A DNA stretch of 64,000 nucleotides, taken from positions 372,001-436,000 of the forward strand of contig JAHFQM010000003.1 in assembly GCA_023266355.1 (NCBI GenBank), written 5' to 3'. The position numbers and the translations under genes were made by a program. This stretch comes from Aquabacterium sp. (GTDB lineage: Bacteria > Pseudomonadota > Gammaproteobacteria > Burkholderiales > Burkholderiaceae_C). This document shows, piece after piece, positions 56,262 through 64,000 of this stretch. Position 1 is the stretch's first letter. Each line of letters begins with the position of its first letter. The notes under the pieces were generated by a model. The model worked only from the letters and a program-made list of their open reading frames with translations. It was not told the DNA's origin and did not search any database.

Positions 56262-58457
56262 TCAGGGAGACGCCGGCGGAGGCTCACCGGCAGGGTCGAT
56301 GGCCTGGCACACCAGGGCCAGTGCGGCATCGGCCGGCATGGGCCGACCGAGGTGGTAGCCCTGCATCACGTCGCAGCCCTGGGCCACGAGGTATTGCAGT
56401 TGCGCTTCGTTTTCCACGCCCTCGGCCACCAGCTCCAGGCCCAGGGCATGGGCGATCTGGATCGCCGCGGCGCAGATGACGCGGTCGTCCGAATCGCGCT
56501 CGATGTCGTGCACGAAGGTGCGGTCGAGCTTGATGCGCTCGATCGGCAAGGTCTTGAGGTAGGCCAGCGAGGAGTAGCCGGTGCCGAAGTCGTCCACCGC
56601 CCACGAGACGCCCTGCTCCTTGAGCGTTTTCATGCGCTGGATGCTGACCTGCGGGTCGTGCATGGCGACCGACTCGGTCAGCTCCAGCTCCAGCACATCG
56701 GGCGGCAGGCGGTGGCGCTCGCGGTGGGCGGCCACGCGGCTGGCCAGGGCCGGATCGCGCAGCTGGTAGGCCGACAGGTTCACCGCCACGCGCAGGTGGG
56801 CGTGGCCCTGGTCGGCCCAGCGGCGCCATTGGCGGCAGGCTTCGTCGAGCACCCAGTCGCCGATCTGGTGGATGAGGCCCGCCTCTTCGGCCAGCGGGAT
56901 GAACTGGTCCGGCGGGATCCAGCCATCGAGCTCGGTGTGCCAGCGCAGCAGGGCCTCGAAGCCCAACAGGCGGCGGTCGGAGGCACGGAACTGCGGCTGG
57001 AAGTGCAAGGACAGCTCCCGGCGCGGCAAGGCCAGGCGCAGCTTGCTCTCCAGCTCGAAACGGCGCGCGCTGTGGGCGTGCATCTCCGGGGTGTAAAGCA
57101 CCAGGGTGTTGCGGCCCTGGGCCTTGGCCTGGTACATGGCGGCATCGGCATGGCGCATGAGCTCGGCCACGGTGTCGCCATGCTGCGGGTACAGGCTCAC
57201 CCCGAGGCTGGCCGACACGTGCAGTTCGCGGCCCTCGATGTGCATGGGCGCACTCAGGGCGCCCAGGATCTTGGCGCCCAGCCGCGCCACCACGCCCACA
57301 TCGGCGATGTCGGTCAGCACGATGATGAACTCGTCGCCCCCCAGGCGCGCCACCAGGTCGTTGCCACGCACGCCCGAGCGGAAGCGCTGGCCACAGACCT
57401 TGAGGACCTCGTCGCCGATGTGGTGGCCCAGCGAGTCGTTGATGGTCTTGAAGCGGTCCAGGTCGGCAAAGAGCACGGCCAGCTGGCGCCCGCTCTGGCG
57501 GGTGGTGTCCATGCGCACGCGCAGCAAGGCCTGCAGCTGTTCGCGGTTGGCCAGGCCGGTCAGGGCGTCGTACCAGGCCAGGTACTCCATGCGGTCTTGC
57601 GTGGCCTTGCTGCTGGTGATGTCGTAGAGCAGCGCGCACAGGCGCCCAGGCATGGCATGGCCTTCCGACGGCAAGCGGTAGCCACGCTCGCGCACCCAGC
57701 GGGTCAGGCCCTCGGCACCGGCCACGCGGTACTCGACTTCGTAGGTGTCCTCGTGCTCGGCCAGGCGGCGGTAGGCCTCCCGCAGGGCCGCGCGGTCCTC
57801 CTCGTGCACGGCGGCCAGGTGTGCGGCGATGTCCGCGGGCAACATCGCTTCACCGACCCCGAGCACATCGACCGCGGCGGGCGTCCACCACAGCCGCGCC
57901 GCGGCCACATCGCCGCCCAGCGCACACTCGAAGCTGGCCATGCGCGCCAGGCGCTGCGCTTCGGCCAGGCGCCGCTCGCTGGCCTCCAGCGCCTCCAGCG
58001 CCTGGCGCTGCTGGGTGACGTCCGACTGGATGGCCACGAAATGGGTCAACTGCCCCAGCACGTCGCGCACCGGCTGGATGTTGAGCTGCACCCAGTACGG
58101 CTCACCCGCCTTCGTGTAGTTGAGCAGCTCGGTGAACACCACCGGCTGGCCCTGGTCCAACCAGCTGCGCAGGCGCCGGACGGTGTCCTGGTCGGTCAGG
58201 GGCCCGTGGAGCAACTCGCTGGGACGCCGCCCCAACACCTCGTCCAAGCGCCACCCCGTCACCCGCGTGTAGGCCGGGTTGACGTACTCGATGCGCCGTT
58301 GCGCGTCGGTGATGACGACCATGTTGCTGGTGTGCTCGACGACCAACCGGTACTTGTGCAAAAGCACGGACAGGGGGGCGAAGGCCAAGGGCTCCCCCGC
58401 GTCGTCCGTGGCTGCTTGACTGCTCTGACCCAATGCCGCGCTCCCTGCAGACCCCAC
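56262..58457 (-). CDS. PAS-PAS-GGDEF-EAL cyclic-di-GMP signalling protein
   Basis: 731 residues, no membrane helix. First PAS (about 35-150: EHTSNMVVITDAQRRIEYVN, GEPYWVQLNIQPV), second PAS/PAC (about 155-290), GGDEF (about 295-460: DLDRFKTINDSLGHHIGDEV, RGND then RLGGDEF, so active site and inhibitory site are both present), EAL (about 470-725: LLGFEALLRW, NLSAYQLRD, AVDDFGTGYSSLAYLKTLP, VAEGVEN), with catalytic residues kept. Both synthase and phosphodiesterase activities are possible, gated by PAS. First gene of a unit with the chemoreceptor. Confidence 0.92.
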   Translation of the reverse strand: MGSAGSAALGQSSQAATDDAGEPLAFAPLSVLLHKYRLVVEHTSNMVVITDAQRRIEYVNPAYTRVTGWRLDEVLGRRPSELLHGPLTDQDTVRRLRSWLDQGQPVVFTELLNYTKAGEPYWVQLNIQPVRDVLGQLTHFVAIQSDVTQQRQALEALEASERRLAEAQRLARMASFECALGGDVAAARLWWTPAAVDVLGVGEAMLPADIAAHLAAVHEEDRAALREAYRRLAEHEDTYEVEYRVAGAEGLTRWVRERGYRLPSEGHAMPGRLCALLYDITSSKATQDRMEYLAWYDALTGLANREQLQALLRVRMDTTRQSGRQLAVLFADLDRFKTINDSLGHHIGDEVLKVCGQRFRSGVRGNDLVARLGGDEFIIVLTDIADVGVVARLGAKILGALSAPMHIEGRELHVSASLGVSLYPQHGDTVAELMRHADAAMYQAKAQGRNTLVLYTPEMHAHSARRFELESKLRLALPRRELSLHFQPQFRASDRRLLGFEALLRWHTELDGWIPPDQFIPLAEEAGLIHQIGDWVLDEACRQWRRWADQGHAHLRVAVNLSAYQLRDPALASRVAAHRERHRLPPDVLELELTESVAMHDPQVSIQRMKTLKEQGVSWAVDDFGTGYSSLAYLKTLPIERIKLDRTFVHDIERDSDDRVICAAAIQIAHALGLELVAEGVENEAQLQYLVAQGCDVMQGYHLGRPMPADAALALVCQAIDPAGEPPPASP

Positions 58458-58731
58458 ATCAAGCGGCCATCGCCCAGGGGTTCATCTCCGTCATCAATTC
58501 ACGTACTATACGTGTATATCAAACAAGTGAATACCCTCGGAAATACCGTCATGTGCATGACATATTGGCTGGGTATTCCACACATGCCCCGCCATGTGTC
58601 GGGGCATTGGCGTTGCCCGGTCGCAAAGGCCGCACAAGCTGGCTAAACTGCGCCCCAGCAAGTTGGGTCCACGCGTTGATCTGACCGATGTCACGCACCC
58701 CTTGCGGGTTTTCCCAGCCTCGCTCCCGTCC

Positions 58732-59373
58732 ATGGCCAGAACCTCTCCCGCGAAACGCCGGGTTTCACCAGAAGACCGCGCCCAATTCCGCGACGAATTG
58801 ATCGCCATCGCCCGTCAGATTTACCTGGCCGAGGGTGCTGCCGCCGTGACCATCCGCCGGGTGACCGCCACCGCGGGCGTCACGCCCATGGCGTTTTATT
58901 GGTATTTCGATTGCAAGGACGCCCTGCTGACCGTCCTCTGGGACGAGCTGGTCCAGGAATCGGCCGACCTCTGCCTCGCGGTGGCCGAAGCGGCCCCGCC
59001 CGGCGAAGCGGCGCTGGCCTATTTCAGCGCCTTCATCGATTTCTGGTTGAGCCGCCGCGCACGGTTCCGCGCGATCTTCCTCAACGAAGCGAGCCCCTCG
59101 GATTTCCAGGGCATGCGCCGCGCCCTCTTCGGCATGCCCGGCGCCGTGCGCCATTTCACCCGCTACGACCAGCTGTTGGCCCAGGCCCTGAAAACCACCG
59201 ACGGCCAGGACCCACGCATCGAGCAGCTGCGCACCCTGTCCATGTACCGCGCCTTCGGTTTCCTGCACTGCGCCGTGGGCGTTTATGACTATGACGCGGC
59301 CGACACCGCCCGTTTCCGCGCCCTGGTGATCGACGAAATGCGCCGCTGCCTGGCGCACTGGCAGGCGAGCTGA
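58732..59373 (+). CDS. TetR-family transcriptional regulator
   Basis: 213 residues from ATG 58732. The DNA-binding domain reads QIYLAEGAAAVTIRRVTATA then GVTPMAFYWYFDCKDALLTV, a standard TetR helix-turn-helix. The C-terminal ligand domain is helical with an aromatic-rich pocket; no ligand can be assigned. The 274 bases upstream are AT-richer than average (58490-58580) and contain the inverted ATTCAC/GTGAAT pair around a TATACGTGTATA stretch, possibly its operator and promoter. The target gene is unknown. Confidence 0.82.
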   Translation: MARTSPAKRRVSPEDRAQFRDELIAIARQIYLAEGAAAVTIRRVTATAGVTPMAFYWYFDCKDALLTVLWDELVQESADLCLAVAEAAPPGEAALAYFSAFIDFWLSRRARFRAIFLNEASPSDFQGMRRALFGMPGAVRHFTRYDQLLAQALKTTDGQDPRIEQLRTLSMYRAFGFLHCAVGVYDYDAADTARFRALVIDEMRRCLAHWQAS

Positions 59374-59423
59374 CCTTCGCGGATGCGCCCGCCTTCCGCA
59401 AACGTCATGCACAAGCCACAACA

Positions 59424-60017
59424 ATGGCGGATAATCTCGGGTTCATGAACTCAGCCGATCTGCTGGAAGCCGCGCCCGGACTGACCACTGCCTCCACGGA
59501 GCCAGTGACGCACACGTCCAAGGCCCGCTGGAAGCCCAACGTCACCGTGGCCGCCCTCATCGAGCGCGACGGCCTCTTCCTGCTCGTCGAGGAAGACACC
59601 TCCGACGGCCTGTTGCTGAACAACCCCGCGGGCCACCTGGACCCGGGTGAATCGCCGCTGCAGGGCGTGATGCGCGAAACGCTGGAAGAAACCACCTGCA
59701 CGTTCACGCCCGAGGGTTTCCTGGGCCTGTACATGTCGCGCTTCCGCCGCACCCGCACCGGGGAAGACATCACCTACCTGCGCATGGCCTTTTTCGGCTC
59801 GGTGTCCGAAGCCGACCCTGCGCTCAGCCTCGACGAAGGCATCGTGCGCACCGTGTGGATGACGGCCGATGAGATCCGCGCCTGCCCCGAGCGCCACCGC
59901 AGCCCGTTGGTGCTGGAGTGCCTGGAAAGCTACCTGGCCGGCGAGCGCTACCCGCTGGACATCCTGACCGTGCACGACAGCGTCTTCTCGGCGCCCGCAC
60001 ACCACCGCGCGGCCTGA
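59424..60017 (+). CDS. Nudix hydrolase, NudJ/YmfB-like
   Basis: 197 residues. The Nudix box is GHLDPGESPLQGVMRETLEE, followed by TTC where the usual Gly is replaced by Thr. Catalytic Glu residues are kept. NudJ/YmfB enzymes hydrolyse thiamin pyrophosphate intermediates and nucleoside pyrophosphates, and in enterics the gene is next to mnmA exactly as here. Start could be ATG 59424 or ATG 59445 (MNSADLLEA); the second has GG-rich sequence upstream. Ends 54 bases before mnmA. Confidence 0.85.
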   Translation: MADNLGFMNSADLLEAAPGLTTASTEPVTHTSKARWKPNVTVAALIERDGLFLLVEEDTSDGLLLNNPAGHLDPGESPLQGVMRETLEETTCTFTPEGFLGLYMSRFRRTRTGEDITYLRMAFFGSVSEADPALSLDEGIVRTVWMTADEIRACPERHRSPLVLECLESYLAGERYPLDILTVHDSVFSAPAHHRAA

Positions 60018-60071
60018 CCCCACGGGCGCCCGCGTCGTGCGGTGCCCGGTTTGCTGCCCCTGAACGAGCCC

Positions 60072-61208
60072 ATGTCCCTTCGCCCCCAACGTGTCGTCGT
60101 CGGCCTCAGTGGCGGGGTGGATTCCGCCGTCACGGCCTGGTTGCTCAAGCAGCAGGGGCACGAGGTCATCGGCATCTTCATGAAAAACTGGGAAGATGAC
60201 GACGACAGCGAGTTTTGCTCGTCGCGCCAGGACTTCCTCGATGCCGCCTCGGTGGCCGACGTCATTGGCATCGAGATCGAGCACGTCAACTTCGCGGCCG
60301 ACTACAAGGACCGCGTCTTCGCCGAGTTCCTGCGCGAGTACCAGGCCGGCCGCACGCCCAACCCGGACGTCCTCTGCAACGCCGAGATCAAGTTCAAGGC
60401 CTTCCTCGACCACGCCATGCGCCTGGGCGCCGAGAAGATCGCGACGGGGCACTACGCCCGCGTGCGCACGGTGGCCGATGCGTCATTCGCCGGCGGTGAG
60501 CGCGTCGAGCTGCTCAAGGGCCTGGACCCGCTCAAGGACCAGAGCTACTTCCTGCACCGCCTCAACCAGGCGCAGCTGGCCAAGACGCTGTTCCCCGTGG
60601 GCGAGCTGCCCAAGACGGAGGTGCGCCGCATCGCCGCCGAGATCGCGCTGCCCAATGCGAAGAAGAAGGACTCCACCGGCATCTGCTTCATCGGCGAGCG
60701 GCCCTTCCGCGAGTTCCTCAACCGCTACCTGGCCAACGAGCCCGGCCCCATCCTGGACGACCGCGGCCGCAAGCTGGGCGAGCACGTGGGCCTGAGCTTC
60801 TACACCCTGGGCCAGCGCAAGGGCATCGGCATCGGCGGCGTGAAAGAGAAGAACGCCCCGCGCGGTGGCGGCGAGCACGAGCCCTGGTTCGTCGCGCGCA
60901 AGGACATGGCCCACAACACCCTGTACGTGGTGCAGGGCCACGACCACCCCTGGCTGCAGCAGCACACCCTGGTGGCCGATGACATGAGCTGGGTCGATGG
61001 CCGCGGGCCGCAGGTGGGCGAGGCCGGCCTGGGCGCCAAGACGCGCTACCGCCAGGGCGATGCGCCTTGCGCCGTGACGGCCGCCGATGCCTCAGGCATC
61101 GGCCTGAACTTCCCGGATGCGCAGTGGGCGGTCACGCCCGGGCAGTCGGCGGTGCTCTACCGCGGGGACGTGTGCCTGGGCGGGGGCGTGATCGCTTCGG
61201 CGGATTGA
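60072..61208 (+). CDS. mnmA: tRNA-specific 2-thiouridylase
   Basis: 378 residues from ATG 60072. The ATP-pyrophosphatase loop [10 protein letters not shown] (11-20) is followed by the two catalytic Cys, Cys102 in [12 protein letters not shown] and Cys205 in [11 protein letters not shown]. It thiolates U34 of tRNA Lys, Glu and Gln with sulphur from the IscS-TusA relay. Length and motifs are complete. It forms a pair with the upstream Nudix gene, and its stop lies one base from the end of the converging hsdR gene. Confidence 0.96.
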   Translation: MSLRPQRVVVGLSGGVDSAVTAWLLKQQGHEVIGIFMKNWEDDDDSEFCSSRQDFLDAASVADVIGIEIEHVNFAADYKDRVFAEFLREYQAGRTPNPDVLCNAEIKFKAFLDHAMRLGAEKIATGHYARVRTVADASFAGGERVELLKGLDPLKDQSYFLHRLNQAQLAKTLFPVGELPKTEVRRIAAEIALPNAKKKDSTGICFIGERPFREFLNRYLANEPGPILDDRGRKLGEHVGLSFYTLGQRKGIGIGGVKEKNAPRGGGEHEPWFVARKDMAHNTLYVVQGHDHPWLQQHTLVADDMSWVDGRGPQVGEAGLGAKTRYRQGDAPCAVTAADASGIGLNFPDAQWAVTPGQSAVLYRGDVCLGGGVIASAD

Positions 61209-61209
61209 C

Positions 61210-64000
61210 TCAACTCAGCCCGAAGTACCTTTCAAAGAAGGCGGAGAGTCGCGCCAACACGGTCTGCTTCTTGGCCGCGTGCCCGTTCTGCTTCGAGAAG
61301 CGCGAAACGGGTGGCAACACCTTGGTGATGGCGGTGCCCGCAGATGACACCGCGCCGTCGCGGAAGGCCTGATCGACAAAACTGTGCGTGGCCTCGGGGT
61401 GCAGCCCCTCTTCCTCGATGATTCTGGCCAACTCCTCGGCCTTCTTGGCCGCCACGAAGGCCTGCCACTGCTCGTCAACCCGGCGCTTGGCAGACACCGA
61501 ATCCACGAACTGCTCGATGAGGTCTTTCTTGTTGCGCAGACTGGGGCTGGCGTTGACCGCGCGGCCAATGGCAGCGCGGATTTCCTTGTCACCGCCCTTG
61601 CCCTTCTGCTTCAGGTACTGCTCCACCAGCAGCAAGATGTAGTCAACGTTGACTTCGACCTGTTTGATCAACTCGATCTCGAAAACAACGTCGTCGTTGA
61701 TCGCTTCCTTCTCGGCCTCCGAGGCCGATCGGAAATCCGCGTACAGGTTGAGGTACACGCTCTGGTAATCTTGGAACTCGCGCTCGCTCAAAATCTCCTG
61801 CCCCTGAAAGTCATCGAAGGCGGTCAGGATGTTTTTCAGCCGCAAGAGCGCGCCGAACAGCTGGATGAAGGTCTTTTGTGCCGCCTCGCCCACGATGGGC
61901 TGCCCCAACGGGAACCGGACCACCAACTCATCCACCTTGCTGCGGTACTCACCGTGGTACTCGGCAAAGGGCTTGAGCAACACGATGCCCTGGGCATCCT
62001 TGTTGCCAAACAAGGCCAGCGCATCGTTGGTGGCCTCTTCGAGGTTGCGGAACGAAACGATGTTGCCGTAGGTTTTGATCGAGTTCAGGATGCGGTTGGT
62101 GCGCGAGTAGGCCTGAATCAGGCCGTGTGCCTTGAGGTTTTTGTCCACCCAGAGGGTGTTGAGCGTGGTGGCATCGAAGCCCGTCAGGAACATGTTGACC
62201 ACGATCACGATGTCGAGTTCGCGCTTCTTCAGCCGTTGCGACAGGTCCTTGTAGTAGTTCTGAAACTTGTCATCCGAGGTGTCGAAGCTCGTGCCAAACA
62301 GGGCGTTGTAGTCGCCGATGGCCACATCAAGGAAGTCGCGTGAACTCGCATCCAGGCCGGCGGTTTCAAACTCTTCTTCGGGCAGGATGTCGTCGCCATC
62401 GGCTTCGTTGGCGGCAAAGCTGTAAATCAGCCCCACCTTGAGGCGCTGCGCCGAGGGCAACACTTCCTGGGCCTTCGCGAAGGCGGCGTAGTAGCGCTTG
62501 GCCGCCTCGATGGATGAACACGCAAACAACGAATTGAAGCCCGAGAGCCGGGCAGCGCCGTGGCGGTAGGTGCTGGCACGCTTGGTCTTCTGATCGAAGT
62601 GCGTGAGCACGTAGTCCACCACCTGTGTGATGCGCTTGGGTGCGAGCAAGGCCCGCTCGGTGTCGATGGCCGGCACCTGCTTGTCCTGGATGCGCTGGCG
62701 AGCCTTGATCGTGTTGATGTAGTCGATGCGGAAGGGCAGCACGTTCTTGTCGTGGATGGCGTCGATGATGGTGTAGGTGTGCAGCCGCTCGCCAAACGCC
62801 TGCTCGGTGGTGCGGCGCGACGGGTGCCCGCTGTGGCCCGCGTTCTCGGCAAAGATGGGGGTGCCCGTGAAGCCGAACAGGTGATAGCGCTTGAACACCC
62901 GGGTGATCTCGGTGTGCATGTCGCCAAACTGGCTGCGGTGGCACTCGTCGAAAATCACGACCACGTGCTGCTCATACACAGGGTGCTTTTTGTTGCGCGC
63001 CACGAAGCGCGACAGCTTCTGGATGGTGGTGATGATGATGCGCGCGTTCGGGTCTTCAAGCTGGCGCTGCAAGACGGCGGTGGAGGTGTTGGAGTTGGCC
63101 GCGCCTTTCTCGAAGCGCTCGTACTCGCGCATGGTCTGGTAGTCCAGGTCCTTGCGGTCGACCACGAACAGCACCTTGTCGACGTCCGGCAAGGCACGCG
63201 CCAATTGCGCCGCCTTGAAGCTGGTGAGCGTCTTGCCGCTCCCGGTGGTGTGCCAGATGTAGCCCCCAGCCGCAATGCGACCCAGTTGCCGGTGGTTGGT
63301 CGCGGTGGCGATGCGCTGCAAGATGCGCTCGGCCGCCACGATCTGGTAGGGCCGCATGACCAGCAACTTGCGATCCACATCGAACACGCAGTAGCGGGTC
63401 AGGATGTTGAGCAGCGTGTGCTTGGCGAAGAAAGTCTTGGTGAAGCCGGTCAGGTCGGTGATGGGCTGGTTCTTGGCATCGGCCCACCAACTGGTGAACG
63501 AAAAGCTGTTGGACGTGCGGGCCTTGCTGCCGCGCCGGCTGCGCTGCTCGGCCAGGTGGCCGTCGCGCACGGTGTTGCTGTAGTACTTGGTGAGCGTGCC
63601 ATTGCTGATGACGAACAGCTGCACGTACTCGAACAGCCCGCAGCCCGCCCAGAAGCTGTCACGCTGGTAACGGTTGATCTGGTTGAAGGCCTCGCGGATG
63701 TCCACCCCGCGCCGCTTGAGCTCGATGTGCACCATGGGCAGGCCATTGACCAGCACCGTCACGTCGTAGCGGGTGGCACGTCGCCCTTCGGCCTCGTACT
63801 GGTTGATGACCTGCAGGGTGTTGTTGTGGATGCTGGCCTTGTCGATCAGCCGGATGTTCTTGACCGTGCCGTCGTCACGCTTGAGCAGTTGAACCGGGTC
63901 TTCGTGGATGCGGGTGGTTTTCTCCAGGATGCCGTCGTTCGCACCCGCGACGCAGGTGCCAAAGAAGCGCTGCCATTCGGCGTCGCTGAAGGTGATTATG
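61210..64000 (-). CDS. hsdR: Type I restriction-modification endonuclease subunit R, 5' end outside the window
   Basis: At least 930 codons are visible and the frame stays open to base 64000, so the N-terminus is missing. The nuclease domain has DVTVLVNGLPMVHIELKRRG with the ELK of the PD-(D/E)xK site. Helicase motifs: HTTGSGKTLTSFKAAQLARA (Walker A), DECHRSQFGD (motif II), FGFTGTPIF (motif III region), and QAYSRTNRIL (motif VI). It cuts unmodified DNA after ATP-driven translocation, together with HsdM and HsdS, expected upstream beyond the window edge. The C-terminal helical region ends RYFGLS. Confidence 0.93.
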   Translation of the reverse strand, partial: IITFSDAEWQRFFGTCVAGANDGILEKTTRIHEDPVQLLKRDDGTVKNIRLIDKASIHNNTLQVINQYEAEGRRATRYDVTVLVNGLPMVHIELKRRGVDIREAFNQINRYQRDSFWAGCGLFEYVQLFVISNGTLTKYYSNTVRDGHLAEQRSRRGSKARTSNSFSFTSWWADAKNQPITDLTGFTKTFFAKHTLLNILTRYCVFDVDRKLLVMRPYQIVAAERILQRIATATNHRQLGRIAAGGYIWHTTGSGKTLTSFKAAQLARALPDVDKVLFVVDRKDLDYQTMREYERFEKGAANSNTSTAVLQRQLEDPNARIIITTIQKLSRFVARNKKHPVYEQHVVVIFDECHRSQFGDMHTEITRVFKRYHLFGFTGTPIFAENAGHSGHPSRRTTEQAFGERLHTYTIIDAIHDKNVLPFRIDYINTIKARQRIQDKQVPAIDTERALLAPKRITQVVDYVLTHFDQKTKRASTYRHGAARLSGFNSLFACSSIEAAKRYYAAFAKAQEVLPSAQRLKVGLIYSFAANEADGDDILPEEEFETAGLDASSRDFLDVAIGDYNALFGTSFDTSDDKFQNYYKDLSQRLKKRELDIVIVVNMFLTGFDATTLNTLWVDKNLKAHGLIQAYSRTNRILNSIKTYGNIVSFRNLEEATNDALALFGNKDAQGIVLLKPFAEYHGEYRSKVDELVVRFPLGQPIVGEAAQKTFIQLFGALLRLKNILTAFDDFQGQEILSEREFQDYQSVYLNLYADFRSASEAEKEAINDDVVFEIELIKQVEVNVDYILLLVEQYLKQKGKGGDKEIRAAIGRAVNASPSLRNKKDLIEQFVDSVSAKRRVDEQWQAFVAAKKAEELARIIEEEGLHPEATHSFVDQAFRDGAVSSAGTAITKVLPPVSRFSKQNGHAAKKQTVLARLSAFFERYFGLS

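Noticed and set aside
59613..59700. Inactive Nudix box because Gly is replaced by Thr
   Set aside because: Catalytic Glu residues are intact and this position seems to vary in NudJ-like proteins, so loss of activity is not supported.

Overview
This window looks like a chromosomal segment of a high-GC betaproteobacterium, most likely Burkholderiales (Comamonadaceae/Leptothrix-like). The basis is the overall gene content and codon style, a PEP-CTERM protein, a split pntA gene set, a Nudix-mnmA pair and acyl-CoA catabolic operons. I give no species.

Region by region. 0-7.9 kb: a ferritin-like diiron protein, then a minus-strand beta-oxidation operon (acyl-CoA dehydrogenase, thiolase, FadJ-like bifunctional enzyme, CaiB-type CoA transferase), divergent from a TetR regulator across a 330 bp control region. 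7.9-13 kb: an ECF sigma/anti-sigma pair beside a DUF4394 protein, two diguanylate cyclases and two small genes. 13.1-16.1 kb: a graveyard of small immunity-like genes (EF-Tu-domain-III-like, DUF7919, YrhB/Imm35, ComJ-like), an IS5-family fragment and a broken PIN toxin-antitoxin pair. 16.1-26.6 kb: a minus-strand operon of an FG-GAP/CRTAC secreted protein, a 2444-residue Rhs/YD-repeat polymorphic toxin and an overlapping EF-Tu-like immunity gene. 26.7-34.1 kb: a LiuR-like MerR regulator divergent from an acyl-CoA carboxylase operon (carboxyltransferase, acyl-CoA dehydrogenase, enoyl-CoA hydratase, biotin carboxylase, BKACE). 34.7-48.8 kb: a type I secretion operon (ABC transporter, HlyD adaptor, AT-rich four-helix membrane protein, giant RTX protein with an N-terminal glycine zipper) followed by a glycosyltransferase. 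48.8-64 kb: a lipoprotein, a PEP-CTERM protein, pntA1-panD-pntA2-pntB, a PAS chemoreceptor, a PAS-GGDEF-EAL protein, a TetR regulator, nudix-mnmA and the C-terminal part of a type I restriction subunit HsdR.

How parts work together. The perfect 16-base palindrome TTGACGTTAACGTCAA in front of the carboxylase operon recurs, 15 of 16 bases, in front of the beta-oxidation operon 20 kb away, so one MerR regulator probably joins both into one branched acyl-CoA regulon. Two separate antibacterial systems are likely: the Rhs toxin with its immunity array, and a type I secretion operon whose layout (ABC, HlyD, small membrane protein, secreted glycine-zipper protein) parallels contact-dependent glycine-zipper bacteriocins but with the zipper on a giant RTX scaffold. 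No tRNA, rRNA or CRISPR array was seen.
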